Source: Mesorhizobium sp. SOD10 (GTDB lineage: Bacteria; Pseudomonadota; Alphaproteobacteria; Rhizobiales; Rhizobiaceae). From it: DNA of 64,000 bases. Below are positions 10,416 to 21,325 of the stretch, piece after piece. The stretch spans positions 24,706-88,705 of the forward strand of contig CCNA01000019.1 in assembly GCA_000824805.1 (NCBI GenBank), in the 5' to 3' direction. The notes under the pieces are model-generated. The model had not been told where the DNA came from. It worked only from the letters and a program-made list of their open reading frames with translations, and made no database searches. The stretch's first letter is position 1. Each line of letters starts with the position of its first letter. The translations under genes and the position numbers were made by a program.

Positions 10416-10868
10416 ATGCGCAAAATCGTTGCCGGCAAGCTGCACGGCATCCACGTCACCGAGGCCAATCTCGACTATCACGGCTCGATCACGCTCGATC
10501 CCGATCATTGCGAGGAGGCAGGCATCCTGCCGATGGAATTCGTCGAGATCTGGAACAAGAATTCGGGCGCGCGGATCTCGACCTATGTCATCCTCGGCGA
10601 GCGCGGGTCGCGCTGTTGCATCCTTAACGGTGCCGCGGCCCGCACCTGCCAGCCAGGCGACCTGGTCATCATCTGCAACTCGGTCTATGTGCATGAGAGC
10701 GAGCTGACCGCGCTCAAACCGCGTGTGCTGACCTTCGACAAGGATAATCGGATTGTCGACCGCCTGACTTATTCGGTAGAGCGCGATGCAGGCGGAGGCT
10801 ACGGTTTTTCCATACTCAATGAATCCAACGAGGTACTGCGCGTGCCGGCGCTGGTGAGCAGATCATGA
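10416..10868 (+). CDS. panD: Aspartate 1-decarboxylase PanD, copy 1
   Basis: PanD makes beta-alanine from aspartate for pantothenate. The 150-residue protein keeps the self-processing site: [10 protein letters not shown], with the Gly-Ser bond at about 24-25 from which Ser yields the pyruvoyl group. It also has the [20 protein letters not shown] and [17 protein letters not shown] segments. The start is the ATG at 10416 behind GGAGG; the open frame extends further upstream without support. The roughly 25-residue C-terminal extension is longer than in E. coli PanD (126 residues). A close paralogue lies at 16036-16488, and the two copies bracket bioBFDAZ. Confidence 0.9.
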   Translation: MRKIVAGKLHGIHVTEANLDYHGSITLDPDHCEEAGILPMEFVEIWNKNSGARISTYVILGERGSRCCILNGAAARTCQPGDLVIICNSVYVHESELTALKPRVLTFDKDNRIVDRLTYSVERDAGGGYGFSILNESNEVLRVPALVSRS

Positions 10869-10928
10869 CGGGCTCCGAAGTCCGCTTTCTTAGCTGATAG
10901 CCGAACGTTTTTTGCTTATGGAGGTGGA

Positions 10929-11927
10929 ATGAACGCGGAACTTGGCCCGAACCTGACATCGGACCCTCTTGGTTGGGCGCTTCCGCCCTGGACGCGAGAG
11001 GAAGCCCAGGCAATCTATGACCAGCCCTTCAACGACCTGCTCTTTCGGGCGCAGACGATCCATCGCGAAAATTTCGATCCCAACCGGGTGCAGCTGTCAC
11101 GCCTGCTGTCGATCAAGACCGGCGGCTGCCCCGAGGATTGCGGCTATTGCAGTCAGTCGGCGCATCACGAAACGGGCCTCAAGGCCTCTAAGCTGATGGA
11201 AGTTCAGCGCGTCATTGCCGAGGCCCGGAAAGCGCGCGATGCGGGCGCCACGCGCTATTGCATGGGTGCTGCCTGGCGCAGCCCCAAGGAGCGTGACATG
11301 GAGGCGGTGGTCGCCATGGTCGAGGGCGTGAAGGCGCTCGGCATGGAGACCTGCATGACGCTCGGCATGCTCGATCTCGAACAGGCCGCTCGATTGAAGC
11401 AGGCGGGGCTCGACTACTACAACCACAACATCGACACGTCGGAGCGCTACTACGGCGAGGTCATCAGCACGCGCAGCTTTGCGGATCGGCTGGATACGCT
11501 CGAGAACGTTCGCCAATCCGGCATCAAGGTCTGCTGCGGCGGGATTGTTGGAATGGGCGAAGAGCCGGTGGACCGCATCGACATGCTGGTGACTTTGGCC
11601 AACCTGCCGGAGCCGCCCGACAGCGTTCCAATCAACATGCTCATCCCGATCGCTGGCACCCCACTTGCCGACGCCAGCCCTATCGAGCCGATCGAGTTCG
11701 TGCGCACCATCGCGCTCGCCCGCATCATGATGCCGAAATCGTATATCCGCCTTTCAGCCGGCCGCACCGCCATGAGCGACGAGATGCAGGCGCTGTGCTT
11801 TTTTGCCGGCGCCAATTCGGTCTTCGTCGGCGACACGCTGCTGACGGCGGGCAATCCCGGCCAGGACGAGGATGCGCTGCTCTTTCGGCGTCTGGGCATC
11901 GAGCGGATGGAACTGGAGGCTGAGTGA
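10929..11927 (+). CDS. bioB: Biotin synthase BioB
   Basis: BioB is the radical-SAM enzyme that inserts sulfur into dethiobiotin. The 332-residue protein has the CxxxCxxC cluster motif within [16 protein letters not shown] (about 62-73), [25 protein letters not shown] and the C-terminal RLSAGR and [15 protein letters not shown] segments. GGAGGTGG lies directly before the ATG. First gene of a tight bioBFDAZ operon; its stop overlaps the bioF start. Confidence 0.96.
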   Translation: MNAELGPNLTSDPLGWALPPWTREEAQAIYDQPFNDLLFRAQTIHRENFDPNRVQLSRLLSIKTGGCPEDCGYCSQSAHHETGLKASKLMEVQRVIAEARKARDAGATRYCMGAAWRSPKERDMEAVVAMVEGVKALGMETCMTLGMLDLEQAARLKQAGLDYYNHNIDTSERYYGEVISTRSFADRLDTLENVRQSGIKVCCGGIVGMGEEPVDRIDMLVTLANLPEPPDSVPINMLIPIAGTPLADASPIEPIEFVRTIALARIMMPKSYIRLSAGRTAMSDEMQALCFFAGANSVFVGDTLLTAGNPGQDEDALLFRRLGIERMELEAE

Positions 11928-13072
11928 ACGAGGCACCGTTTGCCCGCTACGAAGCGACCTTGCAGGGACTGGCGCGCAAGGACCGGCTGCGGCGGCTTGC
12001 GCCGCGCGCCGGGCTCGACTTCTCATCGAACGACTATCTCGGGCTTGCCGCCTGCAAGAGGCTTGGCGACGCGGTTGTGGCTGCGATCGCGCGGGGCACG
12101 CCGGTCGGCGCAACAGGATCGCGGCTGCTGCGCGGCAACGCGCCGGAGCATGAGCAATTGGAAGCTCACGCTGCGGCGTTTTTCGGGGCCGAGCGCGCGC
12201 TTTTCTTCGGCGGCGGTTACATCGCCAATTTCGCTATTCTGACGACGCTGCCGCAGAAGGGCGACCTACTCGTCCTCGACGAGCTCGCCCATGCCAGCAT
12301 GCACGAGGGTGCGCGCGCCGGACGCGCGGAGTTCGTTCTGGCCGCGCACAACGACCTCGACGCCGTCGAGAACGCCATCGCGCGCTGGCGCGCCGAAGGC
12401 GGCATGGGACGTGTCTGGATCGCGGTCGAAAGCCTCTACAGCATGGGTGGGGACTGCGCGCCTATGGAGAGCCTTGTGGCGCTCGCCGACCGGCACGAGG
12501 CGTTCATCGTTGTCGACGAGGCGCACGCTACCGGCGCCTGGGGACCGGACGGCCGCGGCCTTGCCGTCGCTTTCGAGGGGCGCGACAACGTCCTCGCACT
12601 GCATACATGCGGCAAGGCGCTCGGCGCATCTGGCGCTCTCGTCACCGGCCCAAGGACACTGTGCGACTATCTCGTCAACCGCTGCCGTCCGTTCATCTAT
12701 TCCACCGCGCCATCGCCGCTGATGGCCGTGGCCGCGCGCGAGGCGCTCGCGATATTGTCCGATGAACCAGAGCGTCGTCTCCGGTTGCATGAAATTATTG
12801 CATTTGCGGGCCGGCAGCTGGCCGAGCGCCTCGGCGCAGCGGCCAGCGGCTCGCAGATCCAGCCAATTATCATCGGCGACAACCGGCGCACCATGGCGGT
12901 GGCGGCGGCACTGCAGGCCCGCGGCTTCGACATACGCGGCATTCGTCCACCGACTGTGCCGGAAGGGACGTCGCGCCTGCGCATATCGCTGACGCTCAAC
13001 GTCGATAAAGCCGCCATATCCGCCATGATCGATGCGCTTGTCGAGGCGTTGGCCCAGAATGACCAAAGGTGA
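11924..13072 (+). CDS. bioF: 8-amino-7-oxononanoate synthase BioF
   Basis: BioF is a PLP enzyme joining pimeloyl-ACP/CoA with L-alanine. The 382-residue protein shows the alpha-oxoamine synthase motifs [37 protein letters not shown] and the PLP lysine in [13 protein letters not shown] (about 229). It begins with GTG, overlapping the bioB stop (GTGA). It overlaps the first possible bioD codon region, so the operon is translationally coupled. Confidence 0.95.
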   Translation: MNEAPFARYEATLQGLARKDRLRRLAPRAGLDFSSNDYLGLAACKRLGDAVVAAIARGTPVGATGSRLLRGNAPEHEQLEAHAAAFFGAERALFFGGGYIANFAILTTLPQKGDLLVLDELAHASMHEGARAGRAEFVLAAHNDLDAVENAIARWRAEGGMGRVWIAVESLYSMGGDCAPMESLVALADRHEAFIVVDEAHATGAWGPDGRGLAVAFEGRDNVLALHTCGKALGASGALVTGPRTLCDYLVNRCRPFIYSTAPSPLMAVAAREALAILSDEPERRLRLHEIIAFAGRQLAERLGAAASGSQIQPIIIGDNRRTMAVAAALQARGFDIRGIRPPTVPEGTSRLRISLTLNVDKAAISAMIDALVEALAQNDQR

Positions 13073-13073
13073 C

Positions 13074-13724
13074 ATGACCCGAAGCGACATCAGCAGAGGC
13101 ATAGTCATCACCGGAACGGATACCGGCATCGGCAAGACGGTGTTTTCGGCGGGCCTCGCCGGCCTGCTCGACGGCTTCTACTGGAAACCGGTGCAATCGG
13201 GCCTCGACGAAGAGACAGACAGCGAGGCTGTTGCCCGGCTTTCCGGCCTGCCGGCGGGGCGCATCCTGCCGGAAGTCTATCGTCTGAAGACGCCACTGTC
13301 GCCGCATCGTTCGGCCGAAATCGATGGCGTCGCAATCGAGGCGGCGAAACTTTCACTCCCGGACTTGCCAGGCCCGCTCATCATCGAAGGCGCTGGCGGA
13401 GTGATGGTACCGCTCAATCGGCAGACAAGATTCATCGACATATTCGGGGAATGGCAACTGCCGGTCATTCTTTGCGCGCGCACCGCCCTCGGCACCATCA
13501 ATCACACATTGTTGTCGATCGAGGCGCTCAGGGCCCGTGCCATCCCGCTCATCGGCGTCGCCTTCATCGGCGAGGAAATGGCGGACAGCCAAAGGACGAT
13601 CGTGGAATTTGGCAATGTGCGGCAGCTCGGCAGGTTGCCGCACCTTGATCCGCTGACATCTAAAACCTTGAGGGAAGCGATGGTTTCGGGCTTCGATCTC
13701 TCGCCGATTACACGCGGTCAATGA
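13074..13724 (+). CDS. bioD: Dethiobiotin synthetase BioD
   Basis: BioD forms the ureido ring of dethiobiotin with ATP and CO2. The 216-residue protein starts with the P-loop ITGTDTGIGKTVFSAGL and has WKPVQSG, IEGAGGVMVPL and ALGTINHTLLSIEAL. An ATG at 13059 is also in frame, but 13074 sits at a normal distance from AAAGG. It overlaps bioA by four bases. Confidence 0.93.
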   Translation: MTRSDISRGIVITGTDTGIGKTVFSAGLAGLLDGFYWKPVQSGLDEETDSEAVARLSGLPAGRILPEVYRLKTPLSPHRSAEIDGVAIEAAKLSLPDLPGPLIIEGAGGVMVPLNRQTRFIDIFGEWQLPVILCARTALGTINHTLLSIEALRARAIPLIGVAFIGEEMADSQRTIVEFGNVRQLGRLPHLDPLTSKTLREAMVSGFDLSPITRGQ

Positions 13725-14989
13725 TGTCGCAATCCCGCGTTTGGCACCCTTTCACCCAGCACGCGCTCGAGCCGGCGATGCCCGAAATTGTCCGGACTGA
13801 AGGCGCTTATCTCCACAAGGCCGATGGCACCCGCATCCTCGACGCCATTTCGTCCTGGTGGGTCGTCACCCATGGCCATCGCCATCCGCGCATCGTCAAG
13901 GCCATCGAGACGACCGCGTCGGCGCTCGACCAGATCATCTTCGCCGGCTTCACGCACGAGCCGGCCGAGCGCCTCGCCAAGGCGCTGGCGGACCTTGCAC
14001 CGTCCGGACTCGACTGGGTGTTTTATTCCGACAGCGGCTCGACCTCTGTCGAGGTCGCGCTGAAGATGGCGCTCGGCTATTTCCGCAATATTGGCGCGCC
14101 GCGCTCGCGCATCGTCGTCATGGAGCACAGCTACCATGGCGACACGATCGGCACGATGAGCGTCGGCGCGCGCGGTGTCTTCAACGCCGCCTACGAACCC
14201 ATGCTGTTCGAAGTCGACACCATCCCCTTCCCGGCTGCGGGACGCGAGCAGGAAACGCTGGATCGGTTCGAGGTCGTCTCTCGCGACCGGCGCGCAGCCG
14301 CGCTTATTGTCGAGCCGCTGGTGCTCGGCGCCGGCGGCATGCTGATGTATCCGGGCTGGATTTTGGCTGAACTCAAGAGGATCGCCGAGGCTTCGGGCAC
14401 GCTCCTGATCGCCGACGAAGTGATGACCGGCTGGGGACGCACCGGAACCATGTTCGCCTGCGAGCAGGCGAATATCTCGCCCGACATCCTTTGCACCTCG
14501 AAGGGCCTGACCGGCGGCACCATTCCGCTCGCCGCGACGCTGGCGACCGACGCCATCTTCCAGGCCCACTATTCGGTCGACCGGAAGAAGACCTTCTTCC
14601 ATTCGAGCTCCTATACGGCCAATCCGATTGCGTGCGCGGCGGCACTCGCAAACGTCGAGATCTGGCAGGACGAGCCTGTTATCGAACGGATCGCGGCGCT
14701 CGCCGCGCTGCAGGCCGCTGGCCTTCAGCGCTTTCACGACAATGCTTGCTTCACCGACCGCCGGATCACCGGCACGATCGCTGCGCTCGATCTGGGTACC
14801 GCATCCCCCGGCTATCTGGCCGAGATCGGTCCAAAGTTGCGGGCATTCTTCCTCGAGCAGGGATTGCTGGTGCGCCCGCTCGGCAATGTGCTTTATCTGC
14901 TCCCACCCTATTGCGTAACCAGCGCCGAGCTCGATCGGCTTTATGACGCCATCGAGGAGGCCGGCGAACGCTTCGGATCCAAGCCATGA
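13721..14989 (+). CDS. bioA: Adenosylmethionine-8-amino-7-oxononanoate aminotransferase BioA
   Basis: BioA makes 7,8-diaminopelargonate using SAM as amino donor. The 422-residue class-III aminotransferase shows [31 protein letters not shown], the [11 protein letters not shown] metal-like loop and the PLP lysine in [14 protein letters not shown] (about 263). Overlaps both neighbours as ATGA. Because it consumes SAM, it connects to the metK-adoK-metE block later in the window. Confidence 0.95.
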   Translation: MMSQSRVWHPFTQHALEPAMPEIVRTEGAYLHKADGTRILDAISSWWVVTHGHRHPRIVKAIETTASALDQIIFAGFTHEPAERLAKALADLAPSGLDWVFYSDSGSTSVEVALKMALGYFRNIGAPRSRIVVMEHSYHGDTIGTMSVGARGVFNAAYEPMLFEVDTIPFPAAGREQETLDRFEVVSRDRRAAALIVEPLVLGAGGMLMYPGWILAELKRIAEASGTLLIADEVMTGWGRTGTMFACEQANISPDILCTSKGLTGGTIPLAATLATDAIFQAHYSVDRKKTFFHSSSYTANPIACAAALANVEIWQDEPVIERIAALAALQAAGLQRFHDNACFTDRRITGTIAALDLGTASPGYLAEIGPKLRAFFLEQGLLVRPLGNVLYLLPPYCVTSAELDRLYDAIEEAGERFGSKP

Positions 14990-15969
14990 GCAGGTCCTCG
15001 CGCATCCTCGGGCTTGGCCATCAAGTGCCTGGGCGCAAGGTTGGAAACGCCGAGATCGAGAACAATCTCGGCCTCGAGCCAGGCTGGATCGAACGGCGCA
15101 CCGGAATTCGCTCGCGCTTCTGGGCGACTGATGAAGACACGCTTTCGGGCCTTGCCGCGCTCGCCGGCGACATGGCGCTGGCAAATGCCGGTATCGATCG
15201 GAGCGACATCGGTCTTCTCTTGCTCGCCACGTCAACCCCCGACCATCTCCTGCCGCCGAGCGCGCCGCTGGTCGCGCACCGGCTCGGGCTCGGCCGCGCC
15301 GGTGCCATCGACCTGACCGGCGCCTGCGCCGGTTTCATCTATGCGCTGATGTTCGCCGACGGGTTCACCTGCGTGCACGGTCGACCCGCCCTTGTCATTG
15401 CCGCCAACATTTTGAGCCGCCGCATCAACCCGGCCGAGCGCGCCAGCGCCGTGCTGTTTGCTGATGCCGCCGGGGCAGTCGTGATCGGTCCCAGCGAGGA
15501 TGCAGAACGCGGCATTCTCGGCGCTTCGGTGGATTCGGACGGTTCGCGCTACGGATTGATCCAGATCCCCGCCGGAGGAAGCAACACGCCTTTTGACAAC
15601 GACCTTGATCTCGCGCAGACGCGCATGACGATCGTCGACGGCCGCGAAGTGTTCGCCAAAGCCGTGGAGATGATGACGGCATGTTCAAGGGACGCGCTCG
15701 CCAAAGCTCAAATGCGACCGCAAGACATCGACCGGTTCGTCCCGCATCAAGCCAACGCCCGCATTTTCGATGCCGTCGGCCGAAACCTCGGCATTAATGA
15801 CCAGGCAATCGTCAAGACGATTGCCGAATACGGTAACTCTTCGGCCGCAACGATCCCGCTTTCGTTGTCGCTCGCCAATCATGCGCAGCCACTCCGGCGG
15901 GGTGAGAAAATCCTTCTGGCGGCAGCGGGCGCCGGTCTCAACGGCGGCGCGCTCGTGGTCGGAATGTAG
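14986..15969 (+). CDS. bioZ: BioZ, FabH-like 3-ketoacyl-ACP synthase for pimeloyl synthesis
   Basis: BioZ is the alphaproteobacterial KAS III-like enzyme that starts the pimeloyl moiety of biotin, reported to join a glutaryl-CoA-type primer with malonyl-ACP. The 327-residue protein keeps the Cys-His-Asn triad: [11 protein letters not shown] (Cys about 109), [10 protein letters not shown] (His about 251) and [11 protein letters not shown] (Asn about 281). FabH paralogues are similar; position as the last gene of bioBFDA, overlapping bioA, is what makes BioZ the call. It replaces the BioC/BioH route. Confidence 0.93.
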   Translation: MSRSSRILGLGHQVPGRKVGNAEIENNLGLEPGWIERRTGIRSRFWATDEDTLSGLAALAGDMALANAGIDRSDIGLLLLATSTPDHLLPPSAPLVAHRLGLGRAGAIDLTGACAGFIYALMFADGFTCVHGRPALVIAANILSRRINPAERASAVLFADAAGAVVIGPSEDAERGILGASVDSDGSRYGLIQIPAGGSNTPFDNDLDLAQTRMTIVDGREVFAKAVEMMTACSRDALAKAQMRPQDIDRFVPHQANARIFDAVGRNLGINDQAIVKTIAEYGNSSAATIPLSLSLANHAQPLRRGEKILLAAAGAGLNGGALVVGM

Positions 15970-16035
15970 CCGCGCGCCGGCCCCGACACGACATGAAGAC
16001 TATTCATGCGGGACGCAAAAAAGGACAACAGACCA

Positions 16036-16488
16036 ATGCGAAAAGTAGTCGCTGGCAAACTCCACGGCATCCACGTCACTGAAGCAAACCTCAACTACCA
16101 TGGTTCGATAACGCTCGACCCTGACCACTGCGAGGCAGCCGGGATCCTGCCCATGGAATTCGTGGAAATATGGAACAAGAATTCCGGGGCGCGGATTTCG
16201 ACCTATGTCATCCTAGGCGAGCGCGGGTCACGATGCTGCATCCTCAATGGTGCTGCCGCCCGCACCTGCCAGCCTGGCGACCCGATCATCGTGTGCAACT
16301 CCATCTACCTGAACGAAGCGCATATCGCAGCGCTGAAGCCGCGGATCGTCGCGTTCGACCAGGACAATCACATACGCGAGCGTCTGACCTACTCGGTCGA
16401 CCTCGACGCATGTGGCCGTTACAGTTTCTCGATCCATGATGAAGCCAATGAGGCATTGGCTACTCCTGCGCTTGTTTTCCGGGCGTGA
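16036..16488 (+). CDS. panD: Aspartate 1-decarboxylase PanD, copy 2
   Basis: A second 150-residue PanD, close in sequence to copy 1 and keeping the processing site [10 protein letters not shown]. Divergence is concentrated in the last 60 residues (NSIYLNEAHIAALKPRIVAFDQ against [22 protein letters not shown]). The ATG at 16036 gives the same length as copy 1; an ATG at 16006 would add ten residues. It lies 66 bp after bioZ and is probably read from the bio promoter. Two PanD genes flanking one biotin operon imply a duplication at the time the cluster formed. Confidence 0.88.
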   Translation: MRKVVAGKLHGIHVTEANLNYHGSITLDPDHCEAAGILPMEFVEIWNKNSGARISTYVILGERGSRCCILNGAAARTCQPGDPIIVCNSIYLNEAHIAALKPRIVAFDQDNHIRERLTYSVDLDACGRYSFSIHDEANEALATPALVFRA

Positions 16489-16684
16489 CTTGTCCCTGGC
16501 ACATGCATGAGCCGATGCGGTGTTTCCCGTCCCCGTCCACGTGGTGTCTTGACCCGCCGTGAGGAGGCTATGACGAACTTCGAGGCCATCCTGATCGGCG
16601 AGCGCTGAGTGGCGCCGTAGGGTAGCGGTAGAGCCCCAGGACAAGCCGCAAAAAAGATCGCGACCAGACGATATGGAGCAAATC

Positions 16685-17722
16685 ATGATCTTCCGTCAGC
16701 TATTCGATTCCATTTCGAGCACGTATTCCTATCTGCTTGCCAGTCGCCGAGGCGGCGAGGCATTGATCATCGATCCGGTTGTGGACAAGGTCGACCGCTA
16801 TCTCCAGCTCGTGCGTGAGCTCGATCTGAGGCTGGTCAAGGCGGTGGACACGCATCTTCATGCCGACCACATCACCGGCCTTGGCGTGCTGCGCGACAAA
16901 ACGCAATGCATTACGGTGATGGGCGAGCAGACCAAGGCCGACGTGGTATCAATGCGGCTTACCGACGGTGACAGGCTGACCATTGAGGGGCTGGCGCTCG
17001 ACGTCGTCCACACACCGGGTCATACCGACGATTCCTACAGTTTCGTCCTGCCCGACCGGGTGTTCACTGGCGACACACTACTGATTCGTGGCACCGGCCG
17101 CACCGACTTCCCGAACGGCGATGCGCGACACCAGTACGAGTCGATCTTCGGCCGCCTGCTCAGGCTGCCGGATGCGACGCTGGTCTACCCGGCGCATGAC
17201 TACAAGGGCGACACTGTCTCCACAATCGGCGAGGAGAAGGCCTTCAATCCGCGCCTGCAGGTGAGGTCGGTCGAGGAGTATGTCGAGATCATGAACAATC
17301 TGAAGCTCGCCAACCCGAAAATGATGGATGTCGCCGTGCCCGCCAATATGAAGGTCGGGCTGCAGCAGGACGAGGTCGCGCGGCGCGGCTGGGCGGCCAA
17401 TGCCAACGAAGCGTTGGCGCTGGTCGGCAAGCCGGATGTCGCGCTGATCGACCTGCGCGAAAGCTCCGAGCGCGAACGCCAGGGCATTATTCCGGGGGCG
17501 CTGCATGTGCCCTACCCGAGGCTGCAAGAAAACATCGCTCCCGGCGGCGTGTTGCACGAGCTCGTCCGTTCGACCGGCAAGCGGCTTGTGCTTTACTGCG
17601 CCTTCGGCGAGCGTTCGGCCATGGCGGTGCAGGCCGCCCAGGATCAGGGCCTCACATCAGCCTGCCACATCGAGGGCGGAATCGACGCCTGGAAGAGGGC
17701 GAACGGACCATTGGTAAGGTAG
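16685..17722 (+). CDS. Persulfide dioxygenase-rhodanese fusion (MBL fold plus rhodanese)
   Basis: The N-terminal metallo-beta-lactamase domain (about 1-225) has the ETHE1-type metal motif THLHADHITG, the VVHTPGHTDDS loop, FTGDTLLIRGTGRTDF and YPAHDYKG. The C-terminal rhodanese domain (about 245-345) has LIDLRESSERERQGIIPGA and the catalytic loop YCAFGERSAMAVQ, whose Cys carries persulfide. Such fusions oxidise glutathione persulfide to sulfite and can form thiosulfate. The start at 16685 is preferred because GGAG precedes it; ATG 16673 is also possible. It stands alone between panD copy 2 and the convergent groEL. It could detoxify sulfide or persulfide arising from cysteine use in thiamine and biotin synthesis; that link is inference. 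Confidence 0.88.
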   Translation: MIFRQLFDSISSTYSYLLASRRGGEALIIDPVVDKVDRYLQLVRELDLRLVKAVDTHLHADHITGLGVLRDKTQCITVMGEQTKADVVSMRLTDGDRLTIEGLALDVVHTPGHTDDSYSFVLPDRVFTGDTLLIRGTGRTDFPNGDARHQYESIFGRLLRLPDATLVYPAHDYKGDTVSTIGEEKAFNPRLQVRSVEEYVEIMNNLKLANPKMMDVAVPANMKVGLQQDEVARRGWAANANEALALVGKPDVALIDLRESSERERQGIIPGALHVPYPRLQENIAPGGVLHELVRSTGKRLVLYCAFGERSAMAVQAAQDQGLTSACHIEGGIDAWKRANGPLVR

Positions 17723-17761
17723 CTCCGCCCTCTCCCACGATAAGAAAGAAAGTGGCGCTCG

Positions 17762-19396
<1,635 letters not shown>

Positions 19397-19449
19397 TCAC
19401 TCCTGAGAAGAGGCAGTTCTTGTTTACTGTTTGTGTCGGTCAGTTTCGG

Positions 19450-19764
19450 TCACGCGGCTTGCCTGGCTGAGGCCGGAACCTCGATCACACCCAAGATGTC
19501 GCTTTCCTTCATGATGAGCAGGTCTTCGCCGTCGAGCTTAATGTCGGTGCCGGACCACTTGCCGAACAGGATGCGGTCGTCGACCTTCACGTCGAGGGGG
19601 GTGAGCTTGCCGCTCTCATCGCGAGCGCCTGGGCCGACGGCGATAACTTCACCTTCCTGCGGCTTTTCCTTGGCCGTGTCGGGGATGATGATGCCGCCGG
19701 CCGTCTTTTCGTCGGCCTCGATGCGACGAACGAGTACGCGGTCATGCAATGGACGGAACTTCAT
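19450..19764 (-). CDS. groS: Co-chaperonin GroES
   Basis: A 104-residue GroES with [19 protein letters not shown], the mobile loop [16 protein letters not shown] and [27 protein letters not shown]. The start is the ATG at 19764 behind AAGGAG; the open frame runs 34 codons further upstream without support. First gene of groESL. No CIRCE inverted repeat is visible upstream, which argues against HrcA control. Confidence 0.96.
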   Translation of the reverse strand: MKFRPLHDRVLVRRIEADEKTAGGIIIPDTAKEKPQEGEVIAVGPGARDESGKLTPLDVKVDDRILFGKWSGTDIKLDGEDLLIMKESDILGVIEVPASARQAA

Positions 19765-19868
19765 GTCGTTCTCCTTTAGGACAAACAGATTGCGAGAGAC
19801 TCCCCGGACCCGACCCCGCAGGGCCAGAATGGGGTTCGCGCGACTTTTGCGGCATCGCGCGCGCATGC

Positions 19869-19899
19869 CGAACTGGTTTTGCTCCTTTCACGTTTCAAG
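19869..19899 (-). promoter_or_regulatory. Possible heat-shock (RpoH-like) promoter of groESL
   Basis: On the minus strand, CTTGAAAC (19892-19899) matches the alphaproteobacterial RpoH -35. About 15-16 bp further on comes a CCAGTTC that only partly resembles a -10. The surrounding sequence is recognisably conserved upstream of the groES stub (34900-34960), where the -35 is mutated. CIRCE is absent. Confidence 0.35.
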
Positions 19900-20140
19900 A
19901 GGTGGACTGACCCAGGTGAATTTCCGAACATCATGGCCCCTGTGATTTTCCAACGAGACGCTTGAGCCTTGTCGCGCAAGCGCGGGACCAAGGTTCGGGG
20001 CGGCACCATGCTAAGCGCTGCGCAAAAGGGTATTTGGCGCGTATTGCGTCTGGCATGCATAGTCGTCAGATGCACGTCCATCAGGCAGTTGGTTCAGCTT
20101 GCGGCAAGGATAGGAAACGAAGAAGCGTCCACATTCACAT

Positions 20141-20287
20141 TTAACAGAGGGAGCGCGTTCTGGCGGCTTCACGGATATGTCTCGGTATACCTGCGAGTAC
20201 TCGGCGCATCCTTGGTTCCGTTTGTCCAATGCGAACCGCGAACGCCGAAACCATAAGCAAAGCTGCTGTCGCCATGGCACTTGTCAT
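20141..20287 (-). CDS. Small secreted-looking peptide gene (48 residues)
   Basis: A short frame with a textbook ribosome-binding site (AAAGGAG, nine bases before the ATG). It begins MTSAMATAALLMVSAFA, a plausible signal peptide or membrane helix, followed by an Arg-rich tail (PRMRRVLAGIPRHIREAARTR). I recognise no family. A sigma54-type promoter (20425-20410) reads toward it, with the -12 element 123 bp before the ATG, suggesting expression under nitrogen-fixing or other RpoN-dependent conditions. It could be a real small symbiotic peptide gene or a chance frame; the paired promoter and SD argue for real. Confidence 0.45.
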   Translation of the reverse strand: MTSAMATAALLMVSAFAVRIGQTEPRMRRVLAGIPRHIREAARTRSLC

Positions 20288-20362
20288 TTGTCTTGCTCCT
20301 TTCTGATGGAGTTTATTATCTTGCCTTTCAGTAAATCAAATCGATCACGCATTATATTTTTG

Positions 20363-20397
20363 TAACGTCTTCACATTTTTGTATAACGTCATCACAT
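20363..20397. repeat. Two direct repeats TAACGTCWTCACAT, 21 bp apart
   Basis: The 14-bp units at 20363-20376 and 20384-20397 differ at one base. They are offset by 21 bp, two helical turns, so both present the same DNA face. They lie between the leftward sigma54 promoter and the small peptide gene. They look like a tandem operator for a DNA-binding protein. Confidence 0.45.
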
Positions 20398-20409
20398 GTA
20401 CGGGCAGAG

Positions 20410-20425
20410 AGCAAACGTCATGCCA
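20410..20425 (-). promoter_or_regulatory. Sigma54 (-24/-12) promoter, leftward
   Basis: On the minus strand TGGCATGACGTTTGCT matches the consensus TGGCAYG-N4-TTGCW at every specified base, with the required GG-N10-GC spacing. No exact TGT-N10-ACA activator site is seen within 200 bp to the right, so the activator is uncertain. It reads toward the 48-residue peptide gene and, further on, groESL. Confidence 0.5.
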
Positions 20426-21047
20426 GATGCAGCGGTGGCTTAAATTTCAATTAGTTAGCAATTCTTCGCGCCTTGTGGGTAAAGCGGCGTCGCGATTTTG
20501 TCGAATTCCTTGCAGGAATTTGAAGGGGAACCGTCGATAGTTCTTTCATAAATTTGCTGTCGGCACGCCTGGGCGAGATGCCTCGTTGTACGTCCGCGAG
20601 CGGGAAGACACGGTTGGGGACGCGAGTGGCAACAGCCATGCTCAAGCATGGCATCCGACGTGGACTGATGTGGATCAAGACAAAGCTAACGGGCGATCCC
20701 GCCGCGCTCGAATGATCGGAACCAGAAGCCCGACCTGGCTCCACCAGTCGGATTCCGACAACGAGCCGGGGCCGCTGGTCCCGCCAAGCGAGGTTTTCAC
20801 TGTGGCGACGCCCGGATTCGCGCGAGGGGCTTCCGCGCCGTGGCCGACCTTGGAAATCTGCCGGCGTGGCATCCGCGAATCGGTCGAACCGGGGACTTTG
20901 AAGGTCACGAGATCCGCAGAATTTGAAGAGCTTTCATGCCGCCCCCCTCACCGACAACTTGCGACAGGATGCTTTGACATTGTGCGAGGCGAGACGAATG
21001 TCGGACATGCGGCGATCGGTTGGCATGCGTCTCATGAGTTCTTTCTT
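20426..21047. other. No supported gene between two divergent sigma54 promoters
   Basis: Only overlapping short frames are present. A near-match to a NifA activator site, TGT-N10-ACG, lies at 20981-20996, about 60 bp before the rightward -24 element; the last base deviates from ACA. Confidence 0.35.
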
Positions 21048-21063
21048 TGGCACGCATGTTGCT
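21048..21063 (+). promoter_or_regulatory. Sigma54 (-24/-12) promoter, rightward
   Basis: TGGCACGCATGTTGCT matches TGGCACG-N4-TTGCW perfectly, with GG-N10-GC spacing. It reads toward the outer-membrane protein gene whose ATG lies 263 bp downstream. A one-mismatch NifA upstream site at 20981-20996 is suitably placed. Confidence 0.6.
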
Positions 21064-21325
21064 GCGAGTGTCGCTAAACGCGTCTCGCGGAGAGTGTTGC
21101 AATGTTCGCCCCATGCTGTCTGCTGGGATCAGGCCGTACCGTAAGACAATCGCGGAGCAGAAGAAGCAAGCGGCCGCACGGCAAGCAACAGTCAGGCCAT
21201 GGCTGCGAGGCACTTTGCCACGCTGTCCTTTTGCCTGGAGACCAACTCCGCAGTCGGTCCAAGCTGGCCAATTTTGTGGATGTCCGCGCCAGAACCCGAA
21301 GATCAACACAAAGGAGAATCTGCCG

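Noticed and set aside
13718..15235. Long antisense frame across bioA/bioZ (505 codons)
   Set aside because: It is a codon-bias shadow of the well-supported bioA and bioZ; no recognisable domain.
16570..16608. Twelve-codon frame MTNFEAILIGER after panD copy 2
   Set aside because: It resembles an oxidoreductase start by chance only; too short to support.
19765..19960. CIRCE element before groESL
   Set aside because: No TTAGCACTC-N9-GAGTGCTAA or near match is present on either strand.
20636..20652. TGGCAACAGCCATGC resembling a -24/-12
   Set aside because: The -12 element is ATGC, and there is no gene or activator site nearby.
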